A stretch of 64,000 nucleotides of DNA, taken from contig NZ_NPDR01000003.1 of NCBI RefSeq assembly GCF_002811765.1, positions 434,001 through 498,000 of the forward strand. The letters run 5' to 3'. Made by a program: the position numbers and the translations under genes. Below are positions 26,889 to 35,594 of this stretch, piece by piece. The stretch comes from Leptospira saintgironsiae. GTDB lineage: Bacteria > Spirochaetota > Leptospiria > Leptospirales > Leptospiraceae. The first letter of the stretch is position 1, and each line of letters begins with the position of its first letter. The notes beneath the pieces were generated by a model, which did no database searches, was not told the origin of the DNA, and worked only from the letters and a program-made list of their open reading frames with translations.

Positions 26889-27449
26889 ATGAAAATTGAT
26901 CGTTATATTATCACCACTATACTCAAAACATCCATAGAGTATGTATTTATCCTTTCTTTAGGGATACTTCTGATCTTCTTGGATGAAATCGAATTTGCAG
27001 GTTTGGAGATAAAATATCTTATACTGACGCTTGCAGGTTTCAAATCCTGTTATTTCTTTATTAAAGGTTTTAGAAGGATCTCTGAATTTTCAGGATTAGA
27101 TTTGAAGTATTATGAATTTCTGGTATTTATTGCATTTAATATCAGTGTAATCGTTTTATCTTTTGGTTTTGATTATCTTTGTATTTATAAAACAGATTTG
27201 AGTTCATTCTCTGGGATTCCACAGGGTTTGAGTAATGGTTCCTTATTTTTTAAATTTTTATATTTCAGTCTAATGATCTTCACAAATATCGGGATTATCA
27301 AAATTGTTCCGGAAAGTACTGAGGCAGAGATTTTGGTAATTTTTGAAGCAATTCTATCTTTTATCACGATCATCTTTATTCTATCTGATTTTATTAGTCT
27401 AAAAGAATCCTTGTCTAGCTCTTCTCATAAGAACGGAGATGATACCTAA
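26889..27449 (+). CDS. membrane protein resembling a K+ channel pore module with a lost filter
   Basis: A 186-residue protein with about five membrane segments, starting at ATG 26889 after GGAAG. The last 75 residues (FFKFLYFSLMIFTNIG, then IVPESTEAEILVIFEAI) follow the Ion_trans_2 pattern of span, pore helix, filter and span: 'YFS...T.G.GDI.P......l...Ea'. The selectivity filter TVGYGD is replaced by TNIGIIK, so K+ selectivity is not expected. It may be a relic or a differently selective channel. The similarity is by eye only. It stands alone between the divergent ATPase operon and galE, 58 bases before galE. Confidence 0.5.
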   Translation: MKIDRYIITTILKTSIEYVFILSLGILLIFLDEIEFAGLEIKYLILTLAGFKSCYFFIKGFRRISEFSGLDLKYYEFLVFIAFNISVIVLSFGFDYLCIYKTDLSSFSGIPQGLSNGSLFFKFLYFSLMIFTNIGIIKIVPESTEAEILVIFEAILSFITIIFILSDFISLKESLSSSSHKNGDDT

Positions 27450-27507
27450 GAACGCCTCAAATTCCCTTTTACAATTTCGATCCTTCTGAAATACATGTAA
27501 AAGCTTT

Positions 27508-28479
27508 ATGAAAAAAATTCTGATCACAGGTGGAGCCGGATATATTGGCTCCCATATGAATAAATATCTCCATAAATTAGGTGTGGATACGGTAGTATTC
27601 GATAATCTTTCCAATGGTCATGAGAAAGCAGTCAAGTGGGGAAAGTTTTTCAAAGGAGATCTACTAAATAAAGCGGACCTGGAGCGTGTATTTACCGAAC
27701 ACGAATTCGAAGCCGTCATTCATTTTGCAGCATTAGCATATGTGGGAGAATCAGTTACAGATCCTCAAAAATATTATATTAATAATGTAATGGGCACTCT
27801 CCAACTTTTGGAAGCTATGCGAAATCATGGGGTCAAATATTTTATATTCTCTTCTACCTGCGCTACGTATGGTGCTGTTACAGAAGTTCCAATCTTAGAA
27901 ACTACTCCGCAAGATCCGATCAATCCTTATGGGCAGTCCAAGCTAATGATCGAAAAAATTTTGGCGGACTATTCGCACGCATACGACTTAAAGTTTGTAG
28001 CACTTCGTTATTTTAATGCTTCCGGTTCCGATTTGGATATTGGGGAAGAGCATGATCCAGAGACACATCTACTTCCTATAGTGATTGAAAAAGCATTAGG
28101 AAAAAGAGATTCACTTACAGTGAACGGAAATGATTACGATACCCAAGACGGGACTGCAGTTCGAGATTATATTCATGTAATGGATTTGGCCCAGGCTCAT
28201 CATCTCGGATTGGAATATCTAAAAAAAGGTGGGGCATCGGATTTCTTCAATCTGGGAACAGGGCAAGGATTTTCTATTTTGGAGATTATCAAAACGGTGG
28301 AGAAGGTTTCTCGCGTGCAGATACCTTACAAAATCGGTCCCAGAAGAGAAGGGGATCCTGCTAAATTGATCGCAGACAATACCAAAGCCAAAAAGGTTTT
28401 GGGTTGGGATCCTAAATTTGCAAAAATAGAAGATATAGTTTTTAGCGCCTGGGAGTTTCACAAAAACCATTCTCATTAA
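27508..28479 (+). CDS. galE: UDP-glucose 4-epimerase
   Basis: A 323-residue extended short-chain dehydrogenase. It has the NAD motif GGAGYIGSH at residues 7-15, the SSTCATYG segment with the catalytic Ser/Thr, and the YGQSK (Y-x3-K) active site. The C-terminal substrate part includes RREGDPAKLIADNTKAKKVLGW, typical of GalE. It interconverts UDP-glucose and UDP-galactose (or the N-acetyl forms) for glycan and LPS synthesis. Length is as expected. No other sugar genes are adjacent. Confidence 0.93.
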   Translation: MKKILITGGAGYIGSHMNKYLHKLGVDTVVFDNLSNGHEKAVKWGKFFKGDLLNKADLERVFTEHEFEAVIHFAALAYVGESVTDPQKYYINNVMGTLQLLEAMRNHGVKYFIFSSTCATYGAVTEVPILETTPQDPINPYGQSKLMIEKILADYSHAYDLKFVALRYFNASGSDLDIGEEHDPETHLLPIVIEKALGKRDSLTVNGNDYDTQDGTAVRDYIHVMDLAQAHHLGLEYLKKGGASDFFNLGTGQGFSILEIIKTVEKVSRVQIPYKIGPRREGDPAKLIADNTKAKKVLGWDPKFAKIEDIVFSAWEFHKNHSH

Positions 28480-28486
28480 AAAGAAA

Positions 28487-28516
28487 AGGCTTCTTCCCCG
28501 ATTAGAGAAGAAGCCT
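28487..28516 (-). terminator. terminator of the CDC-like lipoprotein gene
   Basis: AGGCTTCTTC and GAAGAAGCCT form a perfect 10-base stem. Read on the minus strand it is followed by TTTTCTTTTT, the pattern of a Rho-independent terminator for the gene ending at 28537. On the plus strand there is no T-run, so galE may use the hairpin only weakly. Confidence 0.8.
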
Positions 28517-28536
28517 AAAAGATCGGTTAATAGTGA

Positions 28537-30189
28537 TTACATTTCCGGAGTTTCGTTTTCTTCTATAATGGACCAAGCACCAGTAATCTTATTCAGTTTA
28601 TATTTATAAGTTAACTGCTTACCGCAGGTGCTTATACTTCTGTTCAGACTACGAGTCCTTAATACAGTTCCATTCAGTTTCAAATCTATATCCAAAGCAG
28701 TTCCGAAACAATTCGAGTTATACAATTCCACTGTGAACTCATGCTCTGAACCAACGCTCATTGCATTATTCAAATTTATCTCAGGTCCTGTATAAACATC
28801 AGCTTCCGGATTTGTAGAGAAGAATTCTTGTCCATCCATTAGGAAACGAACCTTATCATCCACTTTTCCAAGTTTTGCAGTAAATACTTGCGGATTTTCT
28901 GAATAAGTTGCTTCACAATCTCTTTGGTCATAGACTGTAGTGTAACTCATTTTAGCTACAGATCTATCTTTCAGATAGTTCAATGTATATGCGATAGGAA
29001 CCCCAGGGTTTGCTGCGGAATAGTTTGCGGCTTCCGGATTTGCTAAGAAATTACGGATAGCTTGGTACATACTTCCTGGCGTAGCGGAATCAGCAGCGCT
29101 GATGGGAGCCAGAGCTAAACCTGCATTTCCACCTCTTACAAAGTAAGCAATTCTAGTTCTGTCTAAAACTTGCTCATGAGTTACGGAAACTTCTCCGCCT
29201 ATTGGAGGAACCGGAGAAACAGCTGAAAGAATTCCTGGATCCCAAGCTACTTCTAATGCTGTTTTAACTTGGAGAGCTGTGTATTCTGATTCCAAAAGGA
29301 AATAAACCGCTCTACCATAAGATACTTTAGAAACGTATAATGGAGGGTTGTTTGCAGAAATCTGACCTTCCGGATCTTGGAAGTTTGCTCCATCTCTAAA
29401 TACGGAAGTGGAAAGTGTAGGATCTTCGAAGTTTACGTCGTAGAACTTTTGAGTGAACTTCATTAAAATATAGTTCTTTTTGCCAAGATTGTCTATTCCA
29501 AGGCTGACCTTTAGGCCGACATCAGAGAAACGAGCATCCAATCCAAGATTGAATAAAAGGTGATTTTCATTATAAACTTGCTCTACGCTAAAGGAAGCAT
29601 CTGCTGCAGTTCCTACAACATCTGTAGATAGAATATCTTGGATCCCTTGTTGGATATTAGATGCACTAACCTGAGGCAATTCCTTAGAGTAGATCGCGTT
29701 TGGAGAAAGTTTCAGACCAGTTAGGAAAATTTTGCCGCCTGATCTTGGAATAGTAACTGGAGTATAACCTCCTGCTTCTAAAAACTTACCTTGCAATACC
29801 GCGCCTGGATAAAGCACCTCAGAACCTTGGTTCAGGATTGCTCTGTCCACAAGACTTCTTACTTCGGAAGCTCCCCACTTAGTAGTGGTACAGGCATAAT
29901 GGCCAGTTTTAGAATCAGGGACTGGGATACCTGCTGGAAAAGGAGAAATTGCTTCCTTACTGGAAGAAGAAAGAGCCTGCCCATAAGAAGGTTCTGTATA
30001 TAATGAGCCTGCATCCGCAATTTTAACTGCTCCAGGACCTGTTTCGTCTACATGTTTAGAAGAGCCTGAGCTTCCTAAAAGACCAAGTAAACCGCTTAAG
30101 TTGGATTGATTTGGGGAACAACTCGCTAAGTATCCAGCGGCTAAAACCACTGCCACAGAAGGTTTGATCCAATTTTTCACTATCTTCAT
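28537..30189 (-). CDS. lipoprotein of the cholesterol-dependent cytolysin (thiol-activated cytolysin) superfamily
   Basis: About 550 residues from ATG 30189; an in-frame TTG at 30198 is the alternative start. The lipobox is LASC (Cys24 from the ATG), followed by a Ser/Gly-rich linker. The region from about residue 115 matches CDC domains 1-3: NQGSEVLYPGAVLQG resembles the 'YPGALQ' segment, FTQKFYDVNFEDP the 'FKQIYYTVSVD' segment, and ISANNPPLYVSKVSYGRAVY the 'I..E.P.vYISSVAYGRQVYlK' segment. IAYTLNYLKD then follows 'ISYTT.FL.D'. The C-terminal 125 residues do not contain the domain-4 undecapeptide (ECTGLAWEWWR), so cholesterol is probably not the target. Known relatives oligomerise into beta-barrel pores. 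Lipid anchoring is unlike secreted toxins. The target and activity are unknown. Confidence 0.8.
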   Translation of the reverse strand: MKIVKNWIKPSVAVVLAAGYLASCSPNQSNLSGLLGLLGSSGSSKHVDETGPGAVKIADAGSLYTEPSYGQALSSSSKEAISPFPAGIPVPDSKTGHYACTTTKWGASEVRSLVDRAILNQGSEVLYPGAVLQGKFLEAGGYTPVTIPRSGGKIFLTGLKLSPNAIYSKELPQVSASNIQQGIQDILSTDVVGTAADASFSVEQVYNENHLLFNLGLDARFSDVGLKVSLGIDNLGKKNYILMKFTQKFYDVNFEDPTLSTSVFRDGANFQDPEGQISANNPPLYVSKVSYGRAVYFLLESEYTALQVKTALEVAWDPGILSAVSPVPPIGGEVSVTHEQVLDRTRIAYFVRGGNAGLALAPISAADSATPGSMYQAIRNFLANPEAANYSAANPGVPIAYTLNYLKDRSVAKMSYTTVYDQRDCEATYSENPQVFTAKLGKVDDKVRFLMDGQEFFSTNPEADVYTGPEINLNNAMSVGSEHEFTVELYNSNCFGTALDIDLKLNGTVLRTRSLNRSISTCGKQLTYKYKLNKITGAWSIIEENETPEM

Positions 30190-30198
30190 TTCTTTCAA

Positions 30199-30458
30199 AA
30201 TACCTTGTTTCTACTTCGAACACCTACAGATATATCTGCCCAAATTCTTGTAGCAAGCGCTAAAATAAATTCATGATATTTTTGTTTATTATTAAAACAT
30301 AATATATAAGAAGAATGCAGAACGGAATGTAAGTCTTCTTTATATAAAGTAAGAGAAGGCCGGAAATATAAGTAAAAATTAAGCGCTTATTTTTCTGGCC
30401 AATTTTAAGGGAAATTTGAAGTAGAAGATGAGTTAAAAAAGAAGAAGGTTAAGTAAAA
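30199..30458. promoter_or_regulatory. AT-rich upstream region of the CDC-like gene
   Basis: No gene is visible between the CDC-like gene and the fbp terminator. It contains a near-perfect palindrome at 30374-30394 (centre TAAGCGCTTA at 30380-30389, flanked by A5 and T5) and AT-rich stretches suitable for a promoter reading left. A role in regulating the CDC-like gene is an inference. Confidence 0.35.
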
Positions 30459-30498
30459 GCGGACCTTCTGCCTGCAAAGCAGACAAGGAAGATCCGCG
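30459..30498 (-). terminator. terminator of fbp
   Basis: On the minus strand, GCGGA..., the GTCTGC-ttt-GCAGGC centre and ...TCCGC form a long imperfect hairpin followed by TTTTACTT. It begins about 12 bases after the fbp stop. Confidence 0.65.
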
Positions 30499-30509
30499 AA
30501 AGTATATTA

Positions 30510-31529
30510 TTATTTTATAAAGGTTAAGAAATGCTCCACTTCTTTTTTGGAACCAACTACGAATGTGGTTCTTTCATGTAGTTCTTCTGGTTCCAGATCC
30601 AGGATCCTTTTACCTTCAACAGTAACTGCCATTCCACCAGCTTGTTCTGCAATCAAAGCCATAGGTGCAACTTCATATAAAAGTCTAAGTTTTCCCTTAG
30701 GATATTTAGAAGATTTAGTATCGTTTGGATATAGGAAGATCCCACCTTTCAGTAGGTTTCTATGGAAGTCTGCAACAAGAGAGCCAATATAACGTAGAGA
30801 TTGAGGTTTACGTCCGCCTTCGATAGATTTGATATTTCGGATATAATTTTTGACTTCATCCGACCAATAATCATAATTACCTTCGTTGATAGAATATATC
30901 CCGCCAGACTCAGGCATTTTCATTTCTGGGTGAGATAGAATAAATTCTCCGCAAGATGGATCTAATGTAAAACCAGAGACACCTTTTCCAACACAAAGAA
31001 CAAGCATGGTAGAAGATCCGTAAACGATATATCCTGCAGCTCTTTGTTTAGATCCTTTTTGTAAAAGATCTTCTTTGGTTCCTGGAGTTCCTTGTGGAGA
31101 AGTTCTTAAATGGACTGAAAAAATAGTACCGATAGAAACGTTTGCATCAATATTAGAAGAACCATCCAGAGGATCTATAGCGATCGTATATTTTCCGATC
31201 TTATAACCTGTTGGGATTGTAATAACATCTTCCTGTTCTTCACTTCCCATTACACATAAGTGGCCACAACGAGTAAGTGTATGAGTGAAAATTTTGTCCG
31301 CGTATTCATCCAGTTTCATAACTGTTTCGCCCTGGACATTCGTTTGGTCTGTTGCCCCTAAAATATTTTCTAAAAGACCAGCTTTTCTAACTTCTCTAGA
31401 AACAATTTTTGCGGCGTATACGAGATGGCTCATGAGTGCCGTAAAATCCCCGGTAGCTTGGGGAAGTTTGAGTTGTTCCTCGATTAAATATTGGGAAAGA
31501 CTCATTAATTGGGTAGGGTGGGCGCTCAC
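30510..31529 (-). CDS. fbp: fructose-1,6-bisphosphatase, class I
   Basis: A 339-residue protein starting at GTG 31529, preceded by GGAGAA. Class I marks are the metal site IDPLDGSSNIDANVSIG (about 119-135) and GSEEQED with the acidic ligands. YIGSLVADFHRNLLKGGIFLYP forms part of the substrate pocket, and YEVAPMALIAEQAGG closes the domain. It hydrolyses fructose-1,6-bisphosphate in gluconeogenesis, which matters in an organism that lives on fatty acids rather than sugars. It has its own terminator and is divergent from the 31647 gene. Confidence 0.95.
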   Translation of the reverse strand: MSAHPTQLMSLSQYLIEEQLKLPQATGDFTALMSHLVYAAKIVSREVRKAGLLENILGATDQTNVQGETVMKLDEYADKIFTHTLTRCGHLCVMGSEEQEDVITIPTGYKIGKYTIAIDPLDGSSNIDANVSIGTIFSVHLRTSPQGTPGTKEDLLQKGSKQRAAGYIVYGSSTMLVLCVGKGVSGFTLDPSCGEFILSHPEMKMPESGGIYSINEGNYDYWSDEVKNYIRNIKSIEGGRKPQSLRYIGSLVADFHRNLLKGGIFLYPNDTKSSKYPKGKLRLLYEVAPMALIAEQAGGMAVTVEGKRILDLEPEELHERTTFVVGSKKEVEHFLTFIK

Positions 31530-31646
31530 GGCTTATTCTCCTTTTAGCTTTTAAGCTATACCGGATATAAAATCGCTCCTGGGCAGGTTGACAAGCCTGA
31601 AAAAATTGGTTTTTAGAGGGATATCCGGTCGATATTTCTAAAAGAG

Positions 31647-32069
31647 ATGGAAACAGCGAATCAGAAAGAGCCTATCCCGGATGTGTTTGAAGAGTTTACA
31701 AACCAGTTCTTACGTGATGTTAAAAATTCACTCAGCACTGAAATGGTTCTGACTCATTTTTATTTCCAGGATCTTTCCCAGTATTTCAAACTACTTGGAG
31801 AACAAAAATCAGGCGAAATTGTAGAAGAATTAAAATCAGTTATCCAAGCCCATCTTCGCCCGTACGATAAATTATATGTTTTGAATTCCAGGTCCTTCTT
31901 AACTTTTTGCCCTGATTGCAGATTGGATATTGTAAAAAGTAGATTCGACGAAGTGATTTTCCAAGTAAACCATCTGATCATAGATTACGAGATCCGCTTT
32001 TTAGAGATCACAGAACCTCTGGATTCTTTCCAGCCGGTTTACGAAAAACTTCTAAAAGCACATTTCTAA
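31647..32069 (+). CDS. 140-residue protein, possibly a degenerate GGDEF-like domain
   Basis: A soluble protein without a signal peptide. The middle (about residues 35-125) follows the secondary-structure rhythm of a GGDEF domain: a strand VLTHFYFQDLSQYFKLLG, a helix EIVEELKSVIQAHLRPYDKLY, then LNSRSFLTF where the GG(D/E)EF loop would be, and a helix-strand end. The catalytic loop is absent, so it cannot be a cyclase if the relation is real. This is a pattern judgement, and an unrelated alpha/beta fold is possible. It is divergent from fbp; the small 32132 gene follows after about 60 bases. Confidence 0.5.
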   Translation: METANQKEPIPDVFEEFTNQFLRDVKNSLSTEMVLTHFYFQDLSQYFKLLGEQKSGEIVEELKSVIQAHLRPYDKLYVLNSRSFLTFCPDCRLDIVKSRFDEVIFQVNHLIIDYEIRFLEITEPLDSFQPVYEKLLKAHF

Positions 32070-32131
32070 AAAAAAACTCTATCGTGAAAATGAACGGTTG
32101 TACCGTAAATCAAAACGTAGTGGGGGAGAAG

Positions 32132-32347
32132 ATGAAAGATAGAGCGAAACAATTTAAGGCAACCCTGGAACGTTATATTAGCTACAGGGGAATTGATATC
32201 ATCCTCACTCTAAAAGACGGAACCGTAATTGAGCTAGATAAAAACAGAAAAATGAAAGGTGACGTGGTCATCAAAAACGGCGATTTCGGAATCGAAGCCG
32301 AAATTGAAATTTCCTCCATCCAAAAAGCGGATTTTTTTGCTGCTTAA
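32132..32347 (+). CDS. small conserved-looking protein of unknown function
   Basis: The start at ATG 32132 is chosen because GGGGGAG lies five bases upstream, giving 71 residues; earlier in-frame GTG 32084 and ATG 32090 would extend it to 87. It is a basic, soluble, probably beta-rich protein (GIDIILTLKDGTVIELDKNRKM, then a strand pair EIEISSIQKADFFAA). No family is recognised. It follows the GGDEF-like gene on the same strand. Confidence 0.55.
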   Translation: MKDRAKQFKATLERYISYRGIDIILTLKDGTVIELDKNRKMKGDVVIKNGDFGIEAEIEISSIQKADFFAA

Positions 32348-32414
32348 ATCAATCTTTAGTTCTTGTCTGACCTAATTTTCTAGACTACAATTCTTCCCCG
32401 CGAGCGGAGGAATT

Positions 32415-32879
32415 ATGGAAGCAATAGGATTGATCTTCGTGGCCGGTTTTGTCGGAACCATTTGTATGTCCCTTTCCATGTGGTCCATTCATTACGCAGG
32501 ATCTGTAAATGCAGATATGATCCGAGCCGTAGGAAGTTTTTTCACAAAGGATATGAGTAAGGCCCTAATTCCAGGGATAATCACTCATGTTATAGTTGGG
32601 GTACTATTTGCATTTCCGTATGCATTCCTGATCAGCCTGGCTCCTCATATTTTGATCGCTTCTATTGTAACAGGAGGGGCAGTGGGATTCTTCCACGGAT
32701 ATTTGGTAGGATTCCTTTTAGTGGTACTCGTAGCCAGAAATCACCCTTTAGAACAGTTTAGAGAGGCGGGGATCAGTGTTGCTGCTGCTCACGTCTTCGG
32801 ACATTTGGTTTACGGAGTTGGACTTGGAGTCATACTTGGTTTATACGGGTATAACTGGACCTCCATTTTGGCCATATAA
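32415..32879 (+). CDS. four-span membrane protein of unknown function
   Basis: A 154-residue hydrophobic protein with spans near residues 4-25, 50-75, 80-105 and 120-148, and many Gly residues in the helices. The ribosome site GCGGAGG precedes ATG 32415. Two His residues (FFHGYL and AAAHVFGHLVYG) are embedded in spans 3 and 4. No family is recognised. It ends just before the hairpin that precedes rpsU. Confidence 0.6.
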   Translation: MEAIGLIFVAGFVGTICMSLSMWSIHYAGSVNADMIRAVGSFFTKDMSKALIPGIITHVIVGVLFAFPYAFLISLAPHILIASIVTGGAVGFFHGYLVGFLLVVLVARNHPLEQFREAGISVAAAHVFGHLVYGVGLGVILGLYGYNWTSILAI

Positions 32880-32930
32880 GGTCATTTTGGGGTTTTATAG
32901 GTTTCAGGCCAGAAAATCGGCCAAATGACC
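32880..32930 (+). other. nested inverted repeat upstream of the rpsU operon
   Basis: GGTCATTTTGG (32880-32890) and CCAAATGACC (32921-32930) pair with one bulge, enclosing a second hairpin, GGCC-agaaaatc-GGCC (32908-32923, overlapping at its edge). No T-run follows; TTGACT comes directly after and could be a -35 element for the rpsU operon. It could be a terminator of the membrane-protein gene or a leader element. Confidence 0.4.
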
Positions 32931-33080
32931 TTGACTTCCAACCCAGTCAACAGAAATTAGTAAATACGGGGTACTTTGTCCCCAGACTCCGGACCTTTGC
33001 AATTTGCAGTGGTCGGTATCGTTTTTTTGCGATATTGTTTATCCGGTCCTAAAACAATCCAAACAGGAGAACTCCACCGA

Positions 33081-33290
33081 ATGGTAGGAATCATTGTAAA
33101 GGAAGGCGAGTCCATCGAATCCGCTCTCAAACGTTTTAAGAGAGATTGCGCTAACGCCGGAATCATGAGCGAGATCAAAAGACGTGAATTCTACGAAAAG
33201 CCTAGCATCAAAAAGAAAAAGGCTTTAGAATCCGCAAAACGCAAATTAGAAAAGAAAAAACGTCTCTTCTCCCGTAAAGACCGCGGTTAA
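33081..33290 (+). CDS. rpsU: 30S ribosomal protein S21
   Basis: A 69-residue basic protein beginning at ATG 33081, 11 bases after GGAG. The sequence VGIIVKEGESIESALKRFKR and the following REFYEKPSIKKKKA are typical of S21, ending in a Lys/Arg-rich tail. S21 joins the small subunit near the anti-Shine-Dalgarno region. It is the first gene of the conserved set rpsU-yqeY-dnaG-rpoD. A hairpin surrounds its stop codon. Confidence 0.95.
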   Translation: MVGIIVKEGESIESALKRFKRDCANAGIMSEIKRREFYEKPSIKKKKALESAKRKLEKKKRLFSRKDRG

Positions 33291-33301
33291 TCCCCGGTCT
33301 T
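33277..33301 (+). terminator. stem-loop at the end of rpsU
   Basis: AAGACCG and CGGTCTT pair perfectly, with two more G-C pairs inside and TTAAT as loop; the rpsU stop lies in the loop. No T-run follows. In other bacteria this position carries a partial terminator or processing site that lets S21 be made in excess over primase and sigma factor, so the same role is inferred. Confidence 0.55.
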
Positions 33302-33328
33302 AGGTTCCTAAGAGATAGGGGAACGGGC

Positions 33329-33778
33329 ATGTCCCTGCAATTAAAAATTAATACCGACCTGAAAGAGGCCATGAAAGCAAAACAGGAGCCTCTTCTCTCC
33401 ACTTTACGCCTACTCAAGGCTGACATCCAATACGAGCTTACGAAAAACGGAGCCCAGGAATTGAGCGATGAACAAGTCATCGTTTTGATAAAACGGAGCT
33501 ATGTAAAACGTACTGATGCAATTCAGATGTACGAAAAAGCAAATCGTAATGATCTCGCGGATAAAGAAAAAGGTGAAGCTGAAGTTTTAAAATCATATCT
33601 TCCACCTGATGTGCCTGAAGATCAAATCGTTGCCGCTGTAGAAAAATTCGTCATAGAACTCGGAGCTTCCGGGCCCAAAGACATAGGAAAGGTTATGGGA
33701 AAAGTTATGGCAGAGTTTAAAGGCGCGAACATAGACGGATCAAAGGTTTCTGCGATCGTAAAATCTAAACTTTCCTAA
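33329..33778 (+). CDS. yqeY: GatB/YqeY domain protein
   Basis: A 149-residue protein of the YqeY family: an N-terminal helical domain (LKEAMKAKQEPLLSTLRLLKADIQYE) and a C-terminal GatB-like tail domain (SYLPPDVPEDQI, then GPKDIGKVMGKVMAEFKGANIDGSKVS). It is the usual neighbour of rpsU and dnaG. It may assist tRNA-dependent amidation or tRNA binding, but the role is not settled. Spacing to dnaG is 10 bases. Confidence 0.9.
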   Translation: MSLQLKINTDLKEAMKAKQEPLLSTLRLLKADIQYELTKNGAQELSDEQVIVLIKRSYVKRTDAIQMYEKANRNDLADKEKGEAEVLKSYLPPDVPEDQIVAAVEKFVIELGASGPKDIGKVMGKVMAEFKGANIDGSKVSAIVKSKLS

Positions 33779-33788
33779 GCGGGTTACC

Positions 33789-35579
33789 TTGCAGTTCCAA
33801 AGGGAATTTATCGACCGTATTCGTAGGGAAGTTCCCATCGAAAGTTTTATCAGTCGATTTGTACCCTTACAAAAAAGAGGGAGAAATATGGTGGGCCTAT
33901 GTCCATTCCACCAAGAAAAATCTCCTTCTTTTAACGTTTCAATAGATAAACAATTCTATCATTGTTTTGGGTGTAAAGCATCCGGAGATCTATTCCAATT
34001 CGTAATGAGTTACGAAAGAGTAGATTTCCAAAGAGCGAAAGAAATTCTTTCTGAGTATTCAGGAATTCCAATCCAGGAAAAAGCAAAAGAAGAAATAGAA
34101 AGAACGGAAACTTTATACAAAGTAAATAAGAAGGCTCTACTTTTCTTTCAAGAAAATCTGCGAGGACCACAGGGGCTTGCAGCAAGAGAATATTTGAATT
34201 CCAGAGATCTTGGAGATGAGATCCAAAAATCTTTCCAACTTGGCTATGCTCCAGGTGGATTTAATCATTTAACCGGAAAAGTTTTTAATACTAAAGAAGA
34301 AATCAAGGCTGCTCTAGAAGTGGGCCTTATCCGCGAATCTGAAAAAGGAAAAGAACCTTATGATTTTTTCAGAGACCGGATCATGTTCCCAGTTTTTGAT
34401 CTTTCTGGCAGAGTAATCGCATTTTCAGGAAGAATTTTAGGCCCAGGAAAAGAGTCTAAATATGTGAACAGTCCAGCTTCTTCCATATTTGATAAAGGAA
34501 GAACATTTTATCATCTTCACCAGGCAAAAGAATCCATCCAGAAATCCAGAACCTCAATTTTAGTGGAGGGATATTTGGATGTGATCGGTCTCGTAGATAA
34601 GGGCTTGGAAAATACAGTCGCGTGTATGGGAACGGCTGTGACTGAAAATCATATCCGGACCATGAAAAAATTCTCGGACAAATTCCTTCTGGTTTTGGAC
34701 GGAGACTCTGCGGGTAGAAAGGGTGCACTTCATGCAGCGGAACTTTGCCTTAAGGAGGGCCTGGATTGTTTTGTTATATTATTGCCGGAAGGAAAGGATC
34801 CTTTCGATCTTTCTAAAGAATTGAATCGCCAAGAATTGCATAAACTTTTGGAAAACCAAATCCCTGCTTCTTCCTTTGTCGTAGAAGAACTTTTGGATAA
34901 GGCGGATTCTCGAGCTCTTCCTGAAAAGAAGAGAAGGGCATTGGATAATCTTTACCAATTCCTGAAAGGATTCAATAGGGACTCCGATAAGGAGTTTTTC
35001 TTAGGTCTCGGGGCGAGAAGGCTCGGGATCAGTATGGATGCAGTTTTACGAGATTATAAGGGTGGAGGAGCCAAGTTTGCCTCTCCAGGGTCCGATAATA
35101 GTAAGGATAAATCCGCCAAACGTGTATCAGGCCCGAATCCTGCGGAAAAATGCGAAAGAGAGGTCATAGCCTTACTCGTTAAGGCTAATCATTTATTCCG
35201 TTTTTCCGAAGAATTATCCGGGTTGGAATTCTTAGACTCTAAAAGTGCGTTTTTATGGGACTTTATATATACGAGATACGCAAGCGAGGAAGAAGTTTCT
35301 CCCGCGTCTGTTATTTCTTCAGAGATCCCAAACGAATTTAAGGAATCCATAGCTCCTTTTCTGATCTCAGAAGCGGATATGAGTCCTGAAGATTCCGTGA
35401 AGGTGTTTAAAGGATTACTAAATCAACAGAAACTTTTCGTGATCGATAAGAGAATGGAAGAGTTGGATTCGGGCTCACCAATGGATGATCCCGAACATTT
35501 TACTAAACTGGCATATTATAAGACCGAGAAATCTAAATTATTGGAATTCATCCGTAATGAAAACTCGGGCGTAAGATAG
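33789..35579 (+). CDS. dnaG: DNA primase
   Basis: A 596-residue protein from TTG 33789; the ribosome site is weak, so coupling to yqeY is likely. The zinc-binding domain has CPFHQEKSPSF and YHCFGC (about 38-65). The primase core with TOPRIM fold (about 120-370) contains LVEGYLDVIGL and LVLDGDSAGRKGA, the acidic metal sites. The C-terminal part (about 440-596) is the helicase-binding region and is divergent. It lays RNA primers for replication forks. It is the third gene of the macromolecular synthesis operon. Confidence 0.95.
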   Translation: MQFQREFIDRIRREVPIESFISRFVPLQKRGRNMVGLCPFHQEKSPSFNVSIDKQFYHCFGCKASGDLFQFVMSYERVDFQRAKEILSEYSGIPIQEKAKEEIERTETLYKVNKKALLFFQENLRGPQGLAAREYLNSRDLGDEIQKSFQLGYAPGGFNHLTGKVFNTKEEIKAALEVGLIRESEKGKEPYDFFRDRIMFPVFDLSGRVIAFSGRILGPGKESKYVNSPASSIFDKGRTFYHLHQAKESIQKSRTSILVEGYLDVIGLVDKGLENTVACMGTAVTENHIRTMKKFSDKFLLVLDGDSAGRKGALHAAELCLKEGLDCFVILLPEGKDPFDLSKELNRQELHKLLENQIPASSFVVEELLDKADSRALPEKKRRALDNLYQFLKGFNRDSDKEFFLGLGARRLGISMDAVLRDYKGGGAKFASPGSDNSKDKSAKRVSGPNPAEKCEREVIALLVKANHLFRFSEELSGLEFLDSKSAFLWDFIYTRYASEEEVSPASVISSEIPNEFKESIAPFLISEADMSPEDSVKVFKGLLNQQKLFVIDKRMEELDSGSPMDDPEHFTKLAYYKTEKSKLLEFIRNENSGVR

Positions 35580-35594
35580 ATAGGGGACCGCAGA

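Noticed and set aside
32976..33080. 35-residue N-terminal extension of rpsU
   Set aside because: S21 proteins start at the VGIIVKEGE segment, and a GGAG site precedes ATG 33081.
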